Source of the DNA: Syntrophomonadaceae bacterium
GTDB lineage: Bacteria; Bacillota; Dethiobacteria; DTU022
DNA length: 5,319 bases
Assembly: GCA_003553895.1 (NCBI GenBank)
Contig: PWFM01000073.1
Span: 1 to 5,319, forward strand
Direction of reading: 5' to 3'
Part shown: piece by piece, positions 1 through 5,319 of the stretch
Layout of the letters: every line of letters starts with the position of its first letter
Position numbering within the stretch: the stretch's first letter is position 1
Translations under genes and position numbers: made by a program
Notes under the pieces: model-generated
What the model saw: only the letters and a program-made list of their open reading frames with translations
Database searches by the model: none
Told to the model about the DNA's origin: nothing

Positions 1-444
1 AGTAGAGCTGCCCGGGAACTTGCCCTGAAAACGGTTCCGCCCGAGCAGATCTACGATGCTGAGGTTGACTTTTTTTCGCCCTGCGCCCTGGGGGGAATAT
101 TGAATGACCAAACCATTCCCAGGCTTAAATGCCAGGTGGTGGCCGGGGCGGCCAACAATCAGCTCGAAGATGACGAAAAACACAGCAGGCTGCTTGCGGA
201 AAGAAGCATTGTATACGGGGTAGATTATATCCTCAATGCAGGTGGAGTAATTGCCAACTCGCATCATTTTATCGGTTACAAGAAAGATCGCGCCTACAAG
301 GAAATCCGCATGAATATCAGCAGCAATATCCAAAAAGTATTTAATATCGCCGGGCAAAGGCAAATTACCATGGTAGAGGCGGCCCGGGAACTGGCCGAAC
401 ATCGTATAGATATGGCATCTAACTTGAAAAAGTGGCATTTTTGA
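1..444 (+). CDS. Leucine/valine-type amino acid dehydrogenase, C-terminal part (5' end outside window)
   Basis: The frame is open from base 1 to the TGA at 442-444 and gives the last 147 residues; the start lies upstream, and the TTG at 100 is internal. The family (Glu/Leu/Phe/Val dehydrogenases) carries out NAD(P)-dependent reversible oxidative deamination of an amino acid to its 2-oxo acid in the cytoplasm. The visible part is the end of the Rossmann domain and the C-terminal helices. Diagnostic blocks are DFFSPCALGGILND (about residues 23-36 of the fragment), VVAGAANNQL (the segment that lines the nicotinamide pocket in the family) and VDYILNAGGVIA, followed by the terminal AARELAEHRI helix. 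These match leucine dehydrogenases (family pattern DIFAPCALG...NDxTIPxLK...AGSANNQL) better than glutamate dehydrogenases. Leucine versus valine versus phenylalanine preference cannot be settled because the substrate-binding N-terminal domain is missing. It lies 127 bp upstream of the next gene in the same direction. Confidence 0.93.
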   Translation, partial: SRAARELALKTVPPEQIYDAEVDFFSPCALGGILNDQTIPRLKCQVVAGAANNQLEDDEKHSRLLAERSIVYGVDYILNAGGVIANSHHFIGYKKDRAYKEIRMNISSNIQKVFNIAGQRQITMVEAARELAEHRIDMASNLKKWHF

Positions 445-452
445 CTGTCTGC

Positions 453-489
453 CCTGCTATTCATTGCCGGCAGTTTAATCAATAGCAGG
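453..489. repeat. Inverted repeat downstream of the dehydrogenase gene (possible terminator or processing hairpin)
   Basis: CCTGCTATT at 453-461 is exactly complementary to AATAGCAGG at 481-489. After one C-C mismatch the pairing continues for three more A/T pairs (463-465 with 477-479), leaving a loop of about 11 nt. The hairpin starts nine bases after the dehydrogenase stop codon, where a terminator would be expected, but no T-run follows it, so it is not a classical intrinsic terminator. A shorter competing stem, CTGCC 449-453 with GGCAG 469-473, uses the loop and the base of the main stem. It could be an RNA 3'-end stabiliser, a factor-dependent terminator or a chance repeat. Confidence 0.45.
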
Positions 490-558
490 TAAATGGTAAT
501 GGGTGCGAGGGTGGATTTGTAGAGTGTTTCCCGGTGTAAAAAAGCCTTAAATTCTTTT

Positions 559-564
559 GGGAGG
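559..564 (+). promoter_or_regulatory. Ribosome binding site (GGGAGG) deciding the 572 start
   Basis: GGGAGG lies 7 nt before the ATG at 572. It overlaps the in-frame TTG at 557, so that earlier start is very unlikely and the protein should begin MFNEQF. Confidence 0.85.
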
Positions 565-571
565 TAAAAAC

Positions 572-1840
572 ATGTTTAATGAGCAGTTTAACATTGACAA
601 TGCGAAGGTCGAGGAGATCAATGCTTTTATGGGAGATCCTAATAACCGCCTTGTAAATGAACTGGTTAAAGTAGTCAACAAATATGGAACGGTAGATGAA
701 ATCAATGCCGCTGCTGAAGAAGCCAAAAAGCCGGCCAACCTGATGAGGCGGCTTGAAAACCTTGGATCACCGTACTTAAAAGACCTGGAGTGGTTGATCG
801 AGGCCAGGGACAAGGGCCAGTTTACAGCCGTATCAGATTTTTACCGGGAGGTTCTGGGTAGTGATACCGACCTGGCCGGGAAGTCCTTTAACGAGGGTAA
901 CGCGGTTACCTTAGAAATCAGTGCCCTGCAGTATTTCCCCTGGTTGATTAGCGAGGCCAAGCGTGCCATAGAGCACAAAGAAATAATGCCCGGCCGCTAT
1001 ATCCGGGTGCGCAAAATGAAAGAACAGGAAGGTGATAACGGCGATATCCTGGCTGTAGCGGCGGCAATGCAGATTATCGGGGCCAGCTACGTGGAGAGCC
1101 TCGATACCAAGGGCACTGACGGTTCTAATGTTCATCTCGGCGGTCCTGAAACCATTACCGGATATTTTGGCGGCATAGGCCAGCCCAATGATTATGCCTT
1201 GATGTGGGTGGACGAGCTTCTTTATTACTATACCCGGTACGGTGTAAGTGAAGTATTAAATATTAATTCAGGGACTATTTTATTGGGCTACCTTCTTTAC
1301 AAACTGGGTATTGACATCAAATTTAAGATATCGGTGTTTATGGGCAATGATAACCCCTACTCGGTATTATGGACCCTGCTTATGGCCAGAATGCTTTCCA
1401 GGGAAGATGGCACCACTCCATTGATCGGCTTTAATTTAAGCAACTCGGTGAACAATAAAACCCTGGAATTAACATCGGCTGTTCGCCACCAGCTGGGCCT
1501 GGAAAGCAAGGTCCGTATCGAACACCACATTACAGAAACCAAAAAGAGTATTGTCCGCCATCCCTACGACCGCCTGGATGAATTAATCGAAATAGCGAGA
1601 GTGGTTCCCAATATTTCGGCCAAACATGAAGGCGGTTATCCGGACATGGAAGATGGCCTTGACCATCCTTCCGATATCCTGGATTATTTCCGGGACAAGG
1701 AAGAGATTGTATCAGCAGGAGAAATGGAAGCCCTGGAAAATAATTACCTGATTAAACACCAGGCTGTTAACCGTACAGCAAGAAAACTGGTTGAAAACGG
1801 CCTTTCCTTTATCGGGGCCAGGAACCTGCACCGGCGCTAA
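572..1840 (+). CDS. Uncharacterised 422-residue protein, probable alpha/beta (TIM-like) barrel
   Basis: I do not recognise this protein and assign no function. The start is the ATG at 572, 7 nt after a strong GGGAGG. There is no signal peptide and no convincing membrane span, so it is probably cytoplasmic. Residues 1-105 look mostly helical and charged. From about 165 there is an alternating strand/helix pattern suggesting a barrel: strands near ASYVESLDTK (171-180), SEVLNINSG (226-234), FKISVFMG (251-258), TPLIGFNLSN (282-291), SKVRIEHHITE (312-322) and PNISAKHEGG (346-355). Polar residues at strand ends (D178, H188, E193, N230, N288, N291, H318, H319, H352, E353) are the sort that form a metal or ligand site; this is inference. 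The run SNVHLGGPETITGYFGG (185-201) is glycine-rich and may be a binding loop. The gene is intact and co-directional with the U32-like and MFS genes, so a role in catabolism of the transported compound is plausible. Cobalamin-dependent aminomutase-type barrels were considered, but no specific motif supports them. Confidence 0.9.
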   Translation: MFNEQFNIDNAKVEEINAFMGDPNNRLVNELVKVVNKYGTVDEINAAAEEAKKPANLMRRLENLGSPYLKDLEWLIEARDKGQFTAVSDFYREVLGSDTDLAGKSFNEGNAVTLEISALQYFPWLISEAKRAIEHKEIMPGRYIRVRKMKEQEGDNGDILAVAAAMQIIGASYVESLDTKGTDGSNVHLGGPETITGYFGGIGQPNDYALMWVDELLYYYTRYGVSEVLNINSGTILLGYLLYKLGIDIKFKISVFMGNDNPYSVLWTLLMARMLSREDGTTPLIGFNLSNSVNNKTLELTSAVRHQLGLESKVRIEHHITETKKSIVRHPYDRLDELIEIARVVPNISAKHEGGYPDMEDGLDHPSDILDYFRDKEEIVSAGEMEALENNYLIKHQAVNRTARKLVENGLSFIGARNLHRR

Positions 1841-1841
1841 T

Positions 1842-1979
1842 CTATCCCCGACCAGGGGCCCCTTCCAGGATCCCTGCCTGTATCCGGAAGGGATCACCCA
1901 TGTTCTGGTAAACGGTGTCCTTGCCCTGGATGATGGGTTGCTGACAGGGAACAGAAGCGGCCGGGTTCTGGCTGACTAA
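1842..1979 (+). pseudogene. Relic of an N-acyl-D-amino-acid deacylase (D-aminoacylase) gene, C-terminal tail only
   Basis: Read in the frame ending at the TAA 1977-1979, this spacer gives RGPFQDPCLYPEGI followed by HVLVNGVLALDDG, then LLTG and SGRVL. This is the hallmark end of D-aminoacylases of the amidohydrolase superfamily (family pattern R-A-T-F-x-D-P-x-x-Y-P-x-G-I-x-x-V-L-V-N-G ... G-x-x-T-G-x-x-x-G-x-x-L), which remove the acyl group from N-acyl-D-amino acids. Only about 42 codons remain, starting near 1854. The catalytic barrel with its metal-binding histidines is absent, and upstream the same frame is just the shadow of the 572-1840 gene. No RBS serves it. The simplest reading is a deletion that removed the body of a deacylase gene and joined its tail close behind the stop at 1840. 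The family match is by eye; the motif order and the stop position make chance unlikely. Confidence 0.75.
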
Positions 1980-2040
1980 AAGCCTCGAGCAGGGCCCTGG
2001 TGATGCGGAAATTATTTTTATTTACATTAAAGCCATGAAT

Positions 2041-2046
2041 AGGAGG
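2041..2046 (+). promoter_or_regulatory. Ribosome binding site (AGGAGG) deciding the 2055 start
   Basis: A perfect AGGAGG sits 8 nt before the ATG at 2055. The in-frame TTG at 2049 is only 2 nt from it, so ATG 2055 is the start. The bases just upstream (about 2008-2030) are AT-rich and could hold a promoter, but no clear -35/-10 pair is visible. Confidence 0.88.
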
Positions 2047-2054
2047 ATTTGATA

Positions 2055-3008
2055 ATGAAGCTGGACGATGTTTCCAGGTGGTTTGAAGAAGCGGGCATTC
2101 CGGGCCGCGATGGTTACGATCTGGTGCCCAGCGCTAAAAGGTTTGAAGACGGGGCCCACTACCGGATGGAGTTAACCGGCCTGGAAGGGCCCCGGATCCT
2201 GGAAGCTTTAATCGATGAAAAGAACAAACGCAATGTTCCTGTGCACCGGCTGATATCGATTGTCCAGGGCGGGACCCTTTTTGACCGCCAGGAATTGAGG
2301 GATTTTGCCCAGATGGCGGCGGCTGAAAAAATGGAGGTTATTGCCGTTCCCGGGCCGCGCCTGGGCTGGGACACAGGGCGCCAGGCCGCTACCGAGGAGG
2401 GAATGCGCTGCGGTATGAACCTGCGCGGTTCAGATGAACTGCGAAAAGTAATAGCCGACATGATCAGGATGTATGAAGAAGGGATCAGGGGTTTCATGAT
2501 TGTGGACGAGGGTCTGATGTGGCTGATTAAAACGATGCAGGAGCAGGGCAACTTCCCCAGGGATATTGCCATTAAACTGTCGGTTTGGGCTTCAATAAGT
2601 TCCCCGGCCGGGGCCAGGCTGGTTGAAGGCCTGGGGGTTAGTTCTTTTAACACCCCTTCCGACATCACTCTGCCCCAGATGGCGGCAATCAGAAAAGTGA
2701 TCAGTATACCCATGGACTTTTACATCTACACATCCCTTTCCTTTGGAGGGATGAACCGCTTTTATGATGGAGCCGAAATTGCCCGCTGCTGCGCACCGGT
2801 TTATTTTAAGATCGAACCCGGCGTGGCCCTCTCTGCCGGCGGGGGAGCCAGCCTTTACCAGCCCTGGACCGGCGATGATGAACTGATAAGCATGATCAGG
2901 AAAAAAGTCAAGTATGCCGAAATAATCAGGGAACTGATTGCAGCCAATGATCCGGATCTGATCCTCTCGGAGCAAGGGGCAGCCGATTTATGCGTTCCGA
3001 AAGTCTAA
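2055..3008 (+). CDS. U32-like TIM-barrel protein of unknown function
   Basis: A 317-residue soluble protein with no signal peptide or membrane segment. Eight strand-like segments follow in order: HYRMEL (35-40), VHRLISIVQG (63-72), MEVIAVPG (93-100), GFMIVDEG (146-153), AIKLSVWA (172-179), SSFNTPS (196-202), PMDFYIYTS (219-227) and VYFKIEPG (249-256). This is the layout of a complete (beta/alpha)8 barrel. The motifs FEDGAHYRMEL, GPRLGWDTG (100-108), FNTPSDITLPQMAAIR (199-214) and FGGMNRFYD (230-238) resemble, from memory, a divergent group often labelled 'U32 family peptidase', typically with an F-x-DG-x-x-YR-x-E opening. It lacks the U32 signature E-x-F-x2-G-[SA]-x-C and the four-cysteine set, so protease or RNA-hydroxylase activity should not be assumed. 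Conserved-looking polar residues at strand ends (D106, D151, E152, N199, D203, D221, E254) suggest an enzyme active site. The 3' end overlaps the permease gene by 19 bp, implying co-translation and a shared pathway. The substrate is unknown. Confidence 0.88.
   Translation: MKLDDVSRWFEEAGIPGRDGYDLVPSAKRFEDGAHYRMELTGLEGPRILEALIDEKNKRNVPVHRLISIVQGGTLFDRQELRDFAQMAAAEKMEVIAVPGPRLGWDTGRQAATEEGMRCGMNLRGSDELRKVIADMIRMYEEGIRGFMIVDEGLMWLIKTMQEQGNFPRDIAIKLSVWASISSPAGARLVEGLGVSSFNTPSDITLPQMAAIRKVISIPMDFYIYTSLSFGGMNRFYDGAEIARCCAPVYFKIEPGVALSAGGGASLYQPWTGDDELISMIRKKVKYAEIIRELIAANDPDLILSEQGAADLCVPKV
2974..2979 (+). promoter_or_regulatory. Ribosome binding site (AAGGGG) of the MFS gene, inside the preceding gene
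   Basis: AAGGGG lies 10 nt before the ATG at 2990 and is entirely within the coding region of the upstream gene, with a GGAG just before it at 2969-2972. With the 19-bp gene overlap this supports translational coupling of the two genes. Confidence 0.6.
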
Positions 3009-4315
3009 AAAGCCGCCGGCCTGGGCAAGAAAGAAAGAATACCATCCTGTTCATGATGATCGTTTGCATGGTGTTGAGTTACCTGCCCTGGTACAATTTT
3101 TCCGCAGTCCTTACTTATATAGCGGAAGAATTCGGCCTTTCGGGCAGTGACACGGGCACCATCCTGGCCGTCTTCCAGGTCGGTTATGTAATTGTGGTAG
3201 TCCTGACCGGGCGCCTGGCCGATATTCTGGGCACTAAAAAAGTAATTTTTTGGGCTACTTTACTGACCGGCCTTTTTTCCACCGCATTTGTATACCTGGC
3301 CGGCGGTTTTTACTCCATCCTGGTCCTGCGCCTTTTGACCGGCCTGTCCGCGGGGGCTATTTATGCCCCCGGAATGGCTCTGCTTTCCAACTGGTTTAAT
3401 CCGGAACAGCGGGGCAGGGCCATCGGCGCTTATACCGCGGCCCTGACTATTGCCTATGGAGGAGGTTACTTCATTGCCTCGCCCCTGGCGGCGGTTTACG
3501 GCTGGAGGACAGGCATACTCTGGACTTCTTTGCCCGTCTTTATAGCAGTGGTCATTTTGTGGTTTTTTATTGAGGAAAGTCCGGCGGAGGAAGATGGCAG
3601 CGAAGAGGCGGCAGCGCCTGCTTCGGCGAGAAGTTTAAACCGGAAAAGGCCGGAAGGGGCTTTGCCGGCCCCGCATGGCGGGTACAGAGGCCCGACGGTG
3701 ATTACCGTGTCCTACATGGGGCACATGTGGGAACTCTATGCTTTTTGGGGCTGGATCGGCCCCTTTATGACGGCCTGCTTTTTTGCGGCCGGTTACGCGG
3801 AAACTGAAGCGGTAATCTGGGGAGGGAGAGTGGCCGCTTTTATCATATTACTGGGGGCGCCTGCAGTATGGATCATGGGCATAATGGCCGACCGGTGGGG
3901 AAGGACCAGGGCGATTATACTGGCGGCTACCTGCAGCCTGGCTGCCCAGTTTTTCTTTGGTTTTCTTTATGGCCGATCCCTGGCCTTGCTGATCATGGTG
4001 GGGTTATGGATCGGTTTCTGGGTAATAGCTGACTCCGGTATTTTCAAGGCCGGCCTTACTGAAATGGTTATCGATGATATCAGGGCGACCAGCCTGGGGG
4101 TTCAATCAGCCATCGGCTATTCAATGACCGTAATTGCCCCCTGGGCTTTCGGGAGGGTGCTCGATTTCCTCAATGAAGGCGTCAGCCCGGTCCAGGCTTC
4201 AAACTGGGGGCTTCCTTTTATCACCCTCGGGATTGGCGCCTTGCTGGCCCCTGCTGCGGCTCTTTTCTTAAGGAGGCTGCCCCAGTCTTCCTTGATGGCC
4301 AACGGGAAAAAGTAG
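2990..4315 (+). CDS. Major facilitator superfamily transporter, 12 membrane segments
   Basis: A 441-residue integral inner-membrane permease of the MFS, a proton- or solute-coupled uptake or exchange carrier; length and layout are normal. About twelve hydrophobic segments are visible, near 18-38, 54-73, 85-104, 107-132, 145-168, 174-195, 237-263, 275-299, 306-325, 329-352, 366-389 and 405-428. A long hydrophilic central loop (196-236), rich in Glu/Ala then Arg/Lys, separates the two six-helix halves. MFS motif A appears as GRLADILGTKK (74-84) after helix 2 and again as GIMADRWGRTR (297-307) after helix 8. RLLTGLSAGAIYAPG (114-128) is the helix 4 arginine motif, and WFNPEQRGRAIGAY (135-148) is typical of the MFS_1 / nitrate-nitrite-porter-like and organic-anion carriers. 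GHMWELYAFW (244-253) marks the same subgroup. The substrate cannot be read from sequence. Context (U32-like barrel, deacylase relic, amino acid dehydrogenase) favours an amino-acid derivative or carboxylate over an inorganic ion; this is inference. The start overlaps the upstream gene by 19 bp. Confidence 0.93.
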   Translation: MRSESLKSRRPGQERKNTILFMMIVCMVLSYLPWYNFSAVLTYIAEEFGLSGSDTGTILAVFQVGYVIVVVLTGRLADILGTKKVIFWATLLTGLFSTAFVYLAGGFYSILVLRLLTGLSAGAIYAPGMALLSNWFNPEQRGRAIGAYTAALTIAYGGGYFIASPLAAVYGWRTGILWTSLPVFIAVVILWFFIEESPAEEDGSEEAAAPASARSLNRKRPEGALPAPHGGYRGPTVITVSYMGHMWELYAFWGWIGPFMTACFFAAGYAETEAVIWGGRVAAFIILLGAPAVWIMGIMADRWGRTRAIILAATCSLAAQFFFGFLYGRSLALLIMVGLWIGFWVIADSGIFKAGLTEMVIDDIRATSLGVQSAIGYSMTVIAPWAFGRVLDFLNEGVSPVQASNWGLPFITLGIGALLAPAAALFLRRLPQSSLMANGKK

Positions 4316-4352
4316 AGCTTGCAGATCGGTTTCCCGCGGACTGTTTTTAAGG

Positions 4353-4358
4353 TATAAT
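4353..4358 (+). promoter_or_regulatory. Candidate -10 box (TATAAT) immediately before the trhP-like start
   Basis: A perfect TATAAT ends 6 nt before the ATG at 4365. The -35 position at 17-bp spacing (4330-4335, TTTCCC) matches the consensus at only three of six positions, and there is no extended -10 TG. If used, transcription would begin at about the A of the ATG, giving a leaderless or nearly leaderless message. The only ribosome-binding-like sequence is AAGG at 4349-4352, 12 nt from the ATG, which is weak and would not be transcribed from this promoter. Confidence 0.45.
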
Positions 4359-4364
4359 CCGGGT

Positions 4365-5319
4365 ATGGAACTATTGGCGCCTGCCGGAAACCTGGAAAAA
4401 TTAAAAACGGCGATTCGTTTCGGCGCAGATGCAGTTTATTGCGGCGCCGGCTCTTATTCTTTGCGTGTCCCCGAAGCCTCCCTGTCTCCCGAAGAACTGG
4501 CCGAAGGAATTCGTTTTGCCCACGGGTACGGCCGCCGGGTCTACCTGGCCATGAACATTTTTCCATTTGATGAAGATTACCCCGGGATGCTTGACTACTT
4601 TAAGCAAGCTGTGGATATGGGCATAGATGGCGTTATCGTCTCGGATCCTGGAGTTTTTTCTGCTGTGCGCGCATTAGGGGCCGGAGTTGAAATTCACCTC
4701 AGCACTCAGGCTAACAGCACCAGTTCTGAAAGTGTCAGGTTTTGGAAAAATCAGGGGGCAGACCGGGTAATCCTGGCCCGTGAACTCAGCCTGGATCGGA
4801 TCGCAGCCATCAGGAGAAAAGTGCCGGATATAGGGCTTGAAGTGTTCGTGCATGGGGCTATGTGCGTAGCTTTTTCGGGACGTTGCCTGCTCTCTTCGTT
4901 GTTAACCGGCCGCTCAGCAAACCGGGGCCTGTGTACCCAGCCCTGCCGCTGGGAATACCGGATCCGGGAAACAGGCCGTACAGAGGAGATGACTATTATA
5001 GAGGATAAACGGGGCGCTTATATTCTTAATTCAAGGGATCTCTGCATGATTGAGCATATCCCCGAACTGGTGGCGGCAGGTGTGAATGGGCTGAAAATTG
5101 AGGGGCGGATGAAAACAGCCTATTATGTGGCTGCTGTAACCAGGGTTTACCGGGCCGCACTAGATCGTTATCATGAACAGGGTAAGGATTATGAATTCAA
5201 TCCGGAGTGGAAGGAAGAACTAGAAAAAGTGCCTCACCGTCCCTATACAAAAGGCTTTTATTTCCCCGGGCAAGAAGAGGAGACAGAGTATACTCTTAAG
5301 GCAGCGCCCCTGCGGAACT
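4365..5319 (+). CDS. trhP: U32-family protein of the TrhP/YegQ (YrrO) type, tRNA U34 hydroxylation; 3' end outside window
   Basis: An open frame from ATG 4365 runs off the window after 318 codons; family members of about 410-450 residues would leave roughly 100 or more missing. It opens MELLAPAGNLEKL with ADAVYCGAGSYSLRV (21-35); the YSLRV block is typical of the YegQ/YrrO branch, not of RlhA. The PROSITE-type U32 signature is complete: EVFVHGAMCVAFSGRCLLS (159-177). C167, C174, C190 and C194 (the last two in GLCTQPCRWEY) form the four-cysteine set that holds an Fe-S cluster in studied relatives. ILNSRDL, GLKIEGRMK and HRPYTKGFYF follow in the usual order. In E. coli and Bacillus such proteins make 5-hydroxyuridine at the tRNA wobble position using prephenate-derived chemistry; 'peptidase' is a legacy label. 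The start is 50 bp after the MFS stop with a poor RBS. No better in-frame start exists upstream, and homologues begin at or just before this point. Confidence 0.92.
   Translation, partial: MELLAPAGNLEKLKTAIRFGADAVYCGAGSYSLRVPEASLSPEELAEGIRFAHGYGRRVYLAMNIFPFDEDYPGMLDYFKQAVDMGIDGVIVSDPGVFSAVRALGAGVEIHLSTQANSTSSESVRFWKNQGADRVILARELSLDRIAAIRRKVPDIGLEVFVHGAMCVAFSGRCLLSSLLTGRSANRGLCTQPCRWEYRIRETGRTEEMTIIEDKRGAYILNSRDLCMIEHIPELVAAGVNGLKIEGRMKTAYYVAAVTRVYRAALDRYHEQGKDYEFNPEWKEELEKVPHRPYTKGFYFPGQEEETEYTLKAAPLRN

Noticed and set aside
427..442. A5/T5 hairpin at the end of the dehydrogenase gene
   Set aside because: The stem is only A-T pairs around a 6-nt loop within coding sequence and would be unstable.
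490..558. Promoter for the 572 gene
   Set aside because: Several weak TATA-like hexamers are present, but none pairs with a recognisable -35 at acceptable spacing.
1791..1979. A small independent 62-residue protein starting at 1791
   Set aside because: Its first 17 codons are just an alternate frame of the 572-1840 gene, there is no RBS, and the remainder matches the tail of D-aminoacylases, so it is treated as a gene relic.
2159..2713. 184-residue minus-strand open frame
   Set aside because: It lies wholly inside the 2055-3008 gene, has no RBS or recognisable motif, and its composition is that of an antisense shadow of GC-rich coding sequence.
2592..2975. 127-residue minus-strand open frame
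   Set aside because: It is antisense to the well-supported 2055-3008 gene and has no domain or start signal of its own.
4316..4352. Intrinsic terminator after the MFS gene
   Set aside because: A run of five T (4344-4348) follows a possible CAG/CTG stem, but the stem is interrupted by a mismatch and a G-T pair and is too weak to claim.
4117..4566. 149-residue minus-strand open frame across the MFS/trhP junction
   Set aside because: It overlaps two well-supported plus-strand genes in antisense, is very rich in Arg/Gly/Pro and shows no family motif.
1..5319. CRISPR arrays, tRNA or rRNA genes, insertion sequences
   Set aside because: No direct repeat arrays, tRNA-like cloverleaf, rRNA sequence, transposase or terminal inverted repeats were seen on either strand.

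Overview
The window reads as part of a bacterial chromosome, most likely from an anaerobic, amino-acid-using Firmicute (Peptococcaceae/Syntrophomonas-like). This placement is an inference from strong GGAGG-type ribosome binding sites, moderate GC content, tight plus-strand gene packing, a Leu/Val-type dehydrogenase and a YegQ/YrrO-type U32 protein. No sequence search was possible. All supported genes lie on the plus strand.

Layout. (1) 1-444: the 3' part of a leucine/valine-type amino acid dehydrogenase; its start lies outside the window. (2) 445-571: a short spacer with a 9-bp perfect inverted repeat and a strong RBS. (3) 572-1840: a 422-residue protein I do not recognise, probably with an alpha/beta-barrel fold. 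(4) 1841-2054: a spacer that is not empty. Its middle translates to a convincing C-terminal tail of an N-acyl-D-amino-acid deacylase (D-aminoacylase) with no gene body, so it looks like a gene relic. (5) 2055-3008: a 317-residue TIM-barrel-like protein resembling the divergent 'U32-like' group but lacking the U32 signature. (6) 2990-4315: a 12-segment MFS transporter overlapping the previous gene by 19 bp. (7) 4365-5319 and beyond: the start of a genuine U32-family protein of the YegQ/TrhP tRNA-hydroxylation type, cut by the window end.

How the genes may work together. The unrecognised protein, the U32-like protein and the MFS permease look like one co-directional catabolic or uptake unit; the last two are translationally coupled by overlap. 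The deacylase relic inside the unit and the amino acid dehydrogenase just upstream both point to an amino-acid derivative (N-acylated, D-configured or branched-chain) as the likely substrate class. That is inference from context only. The terminal trhP-like gene is a housekeeping RNA-modification gene and probably a separate transcription unit, with its own TATAAT box placed unusually close to the start codon.

The best candidates for something undescribed are the 572-1840 protein and its pairing with the 2055-3008 protein and the permease.
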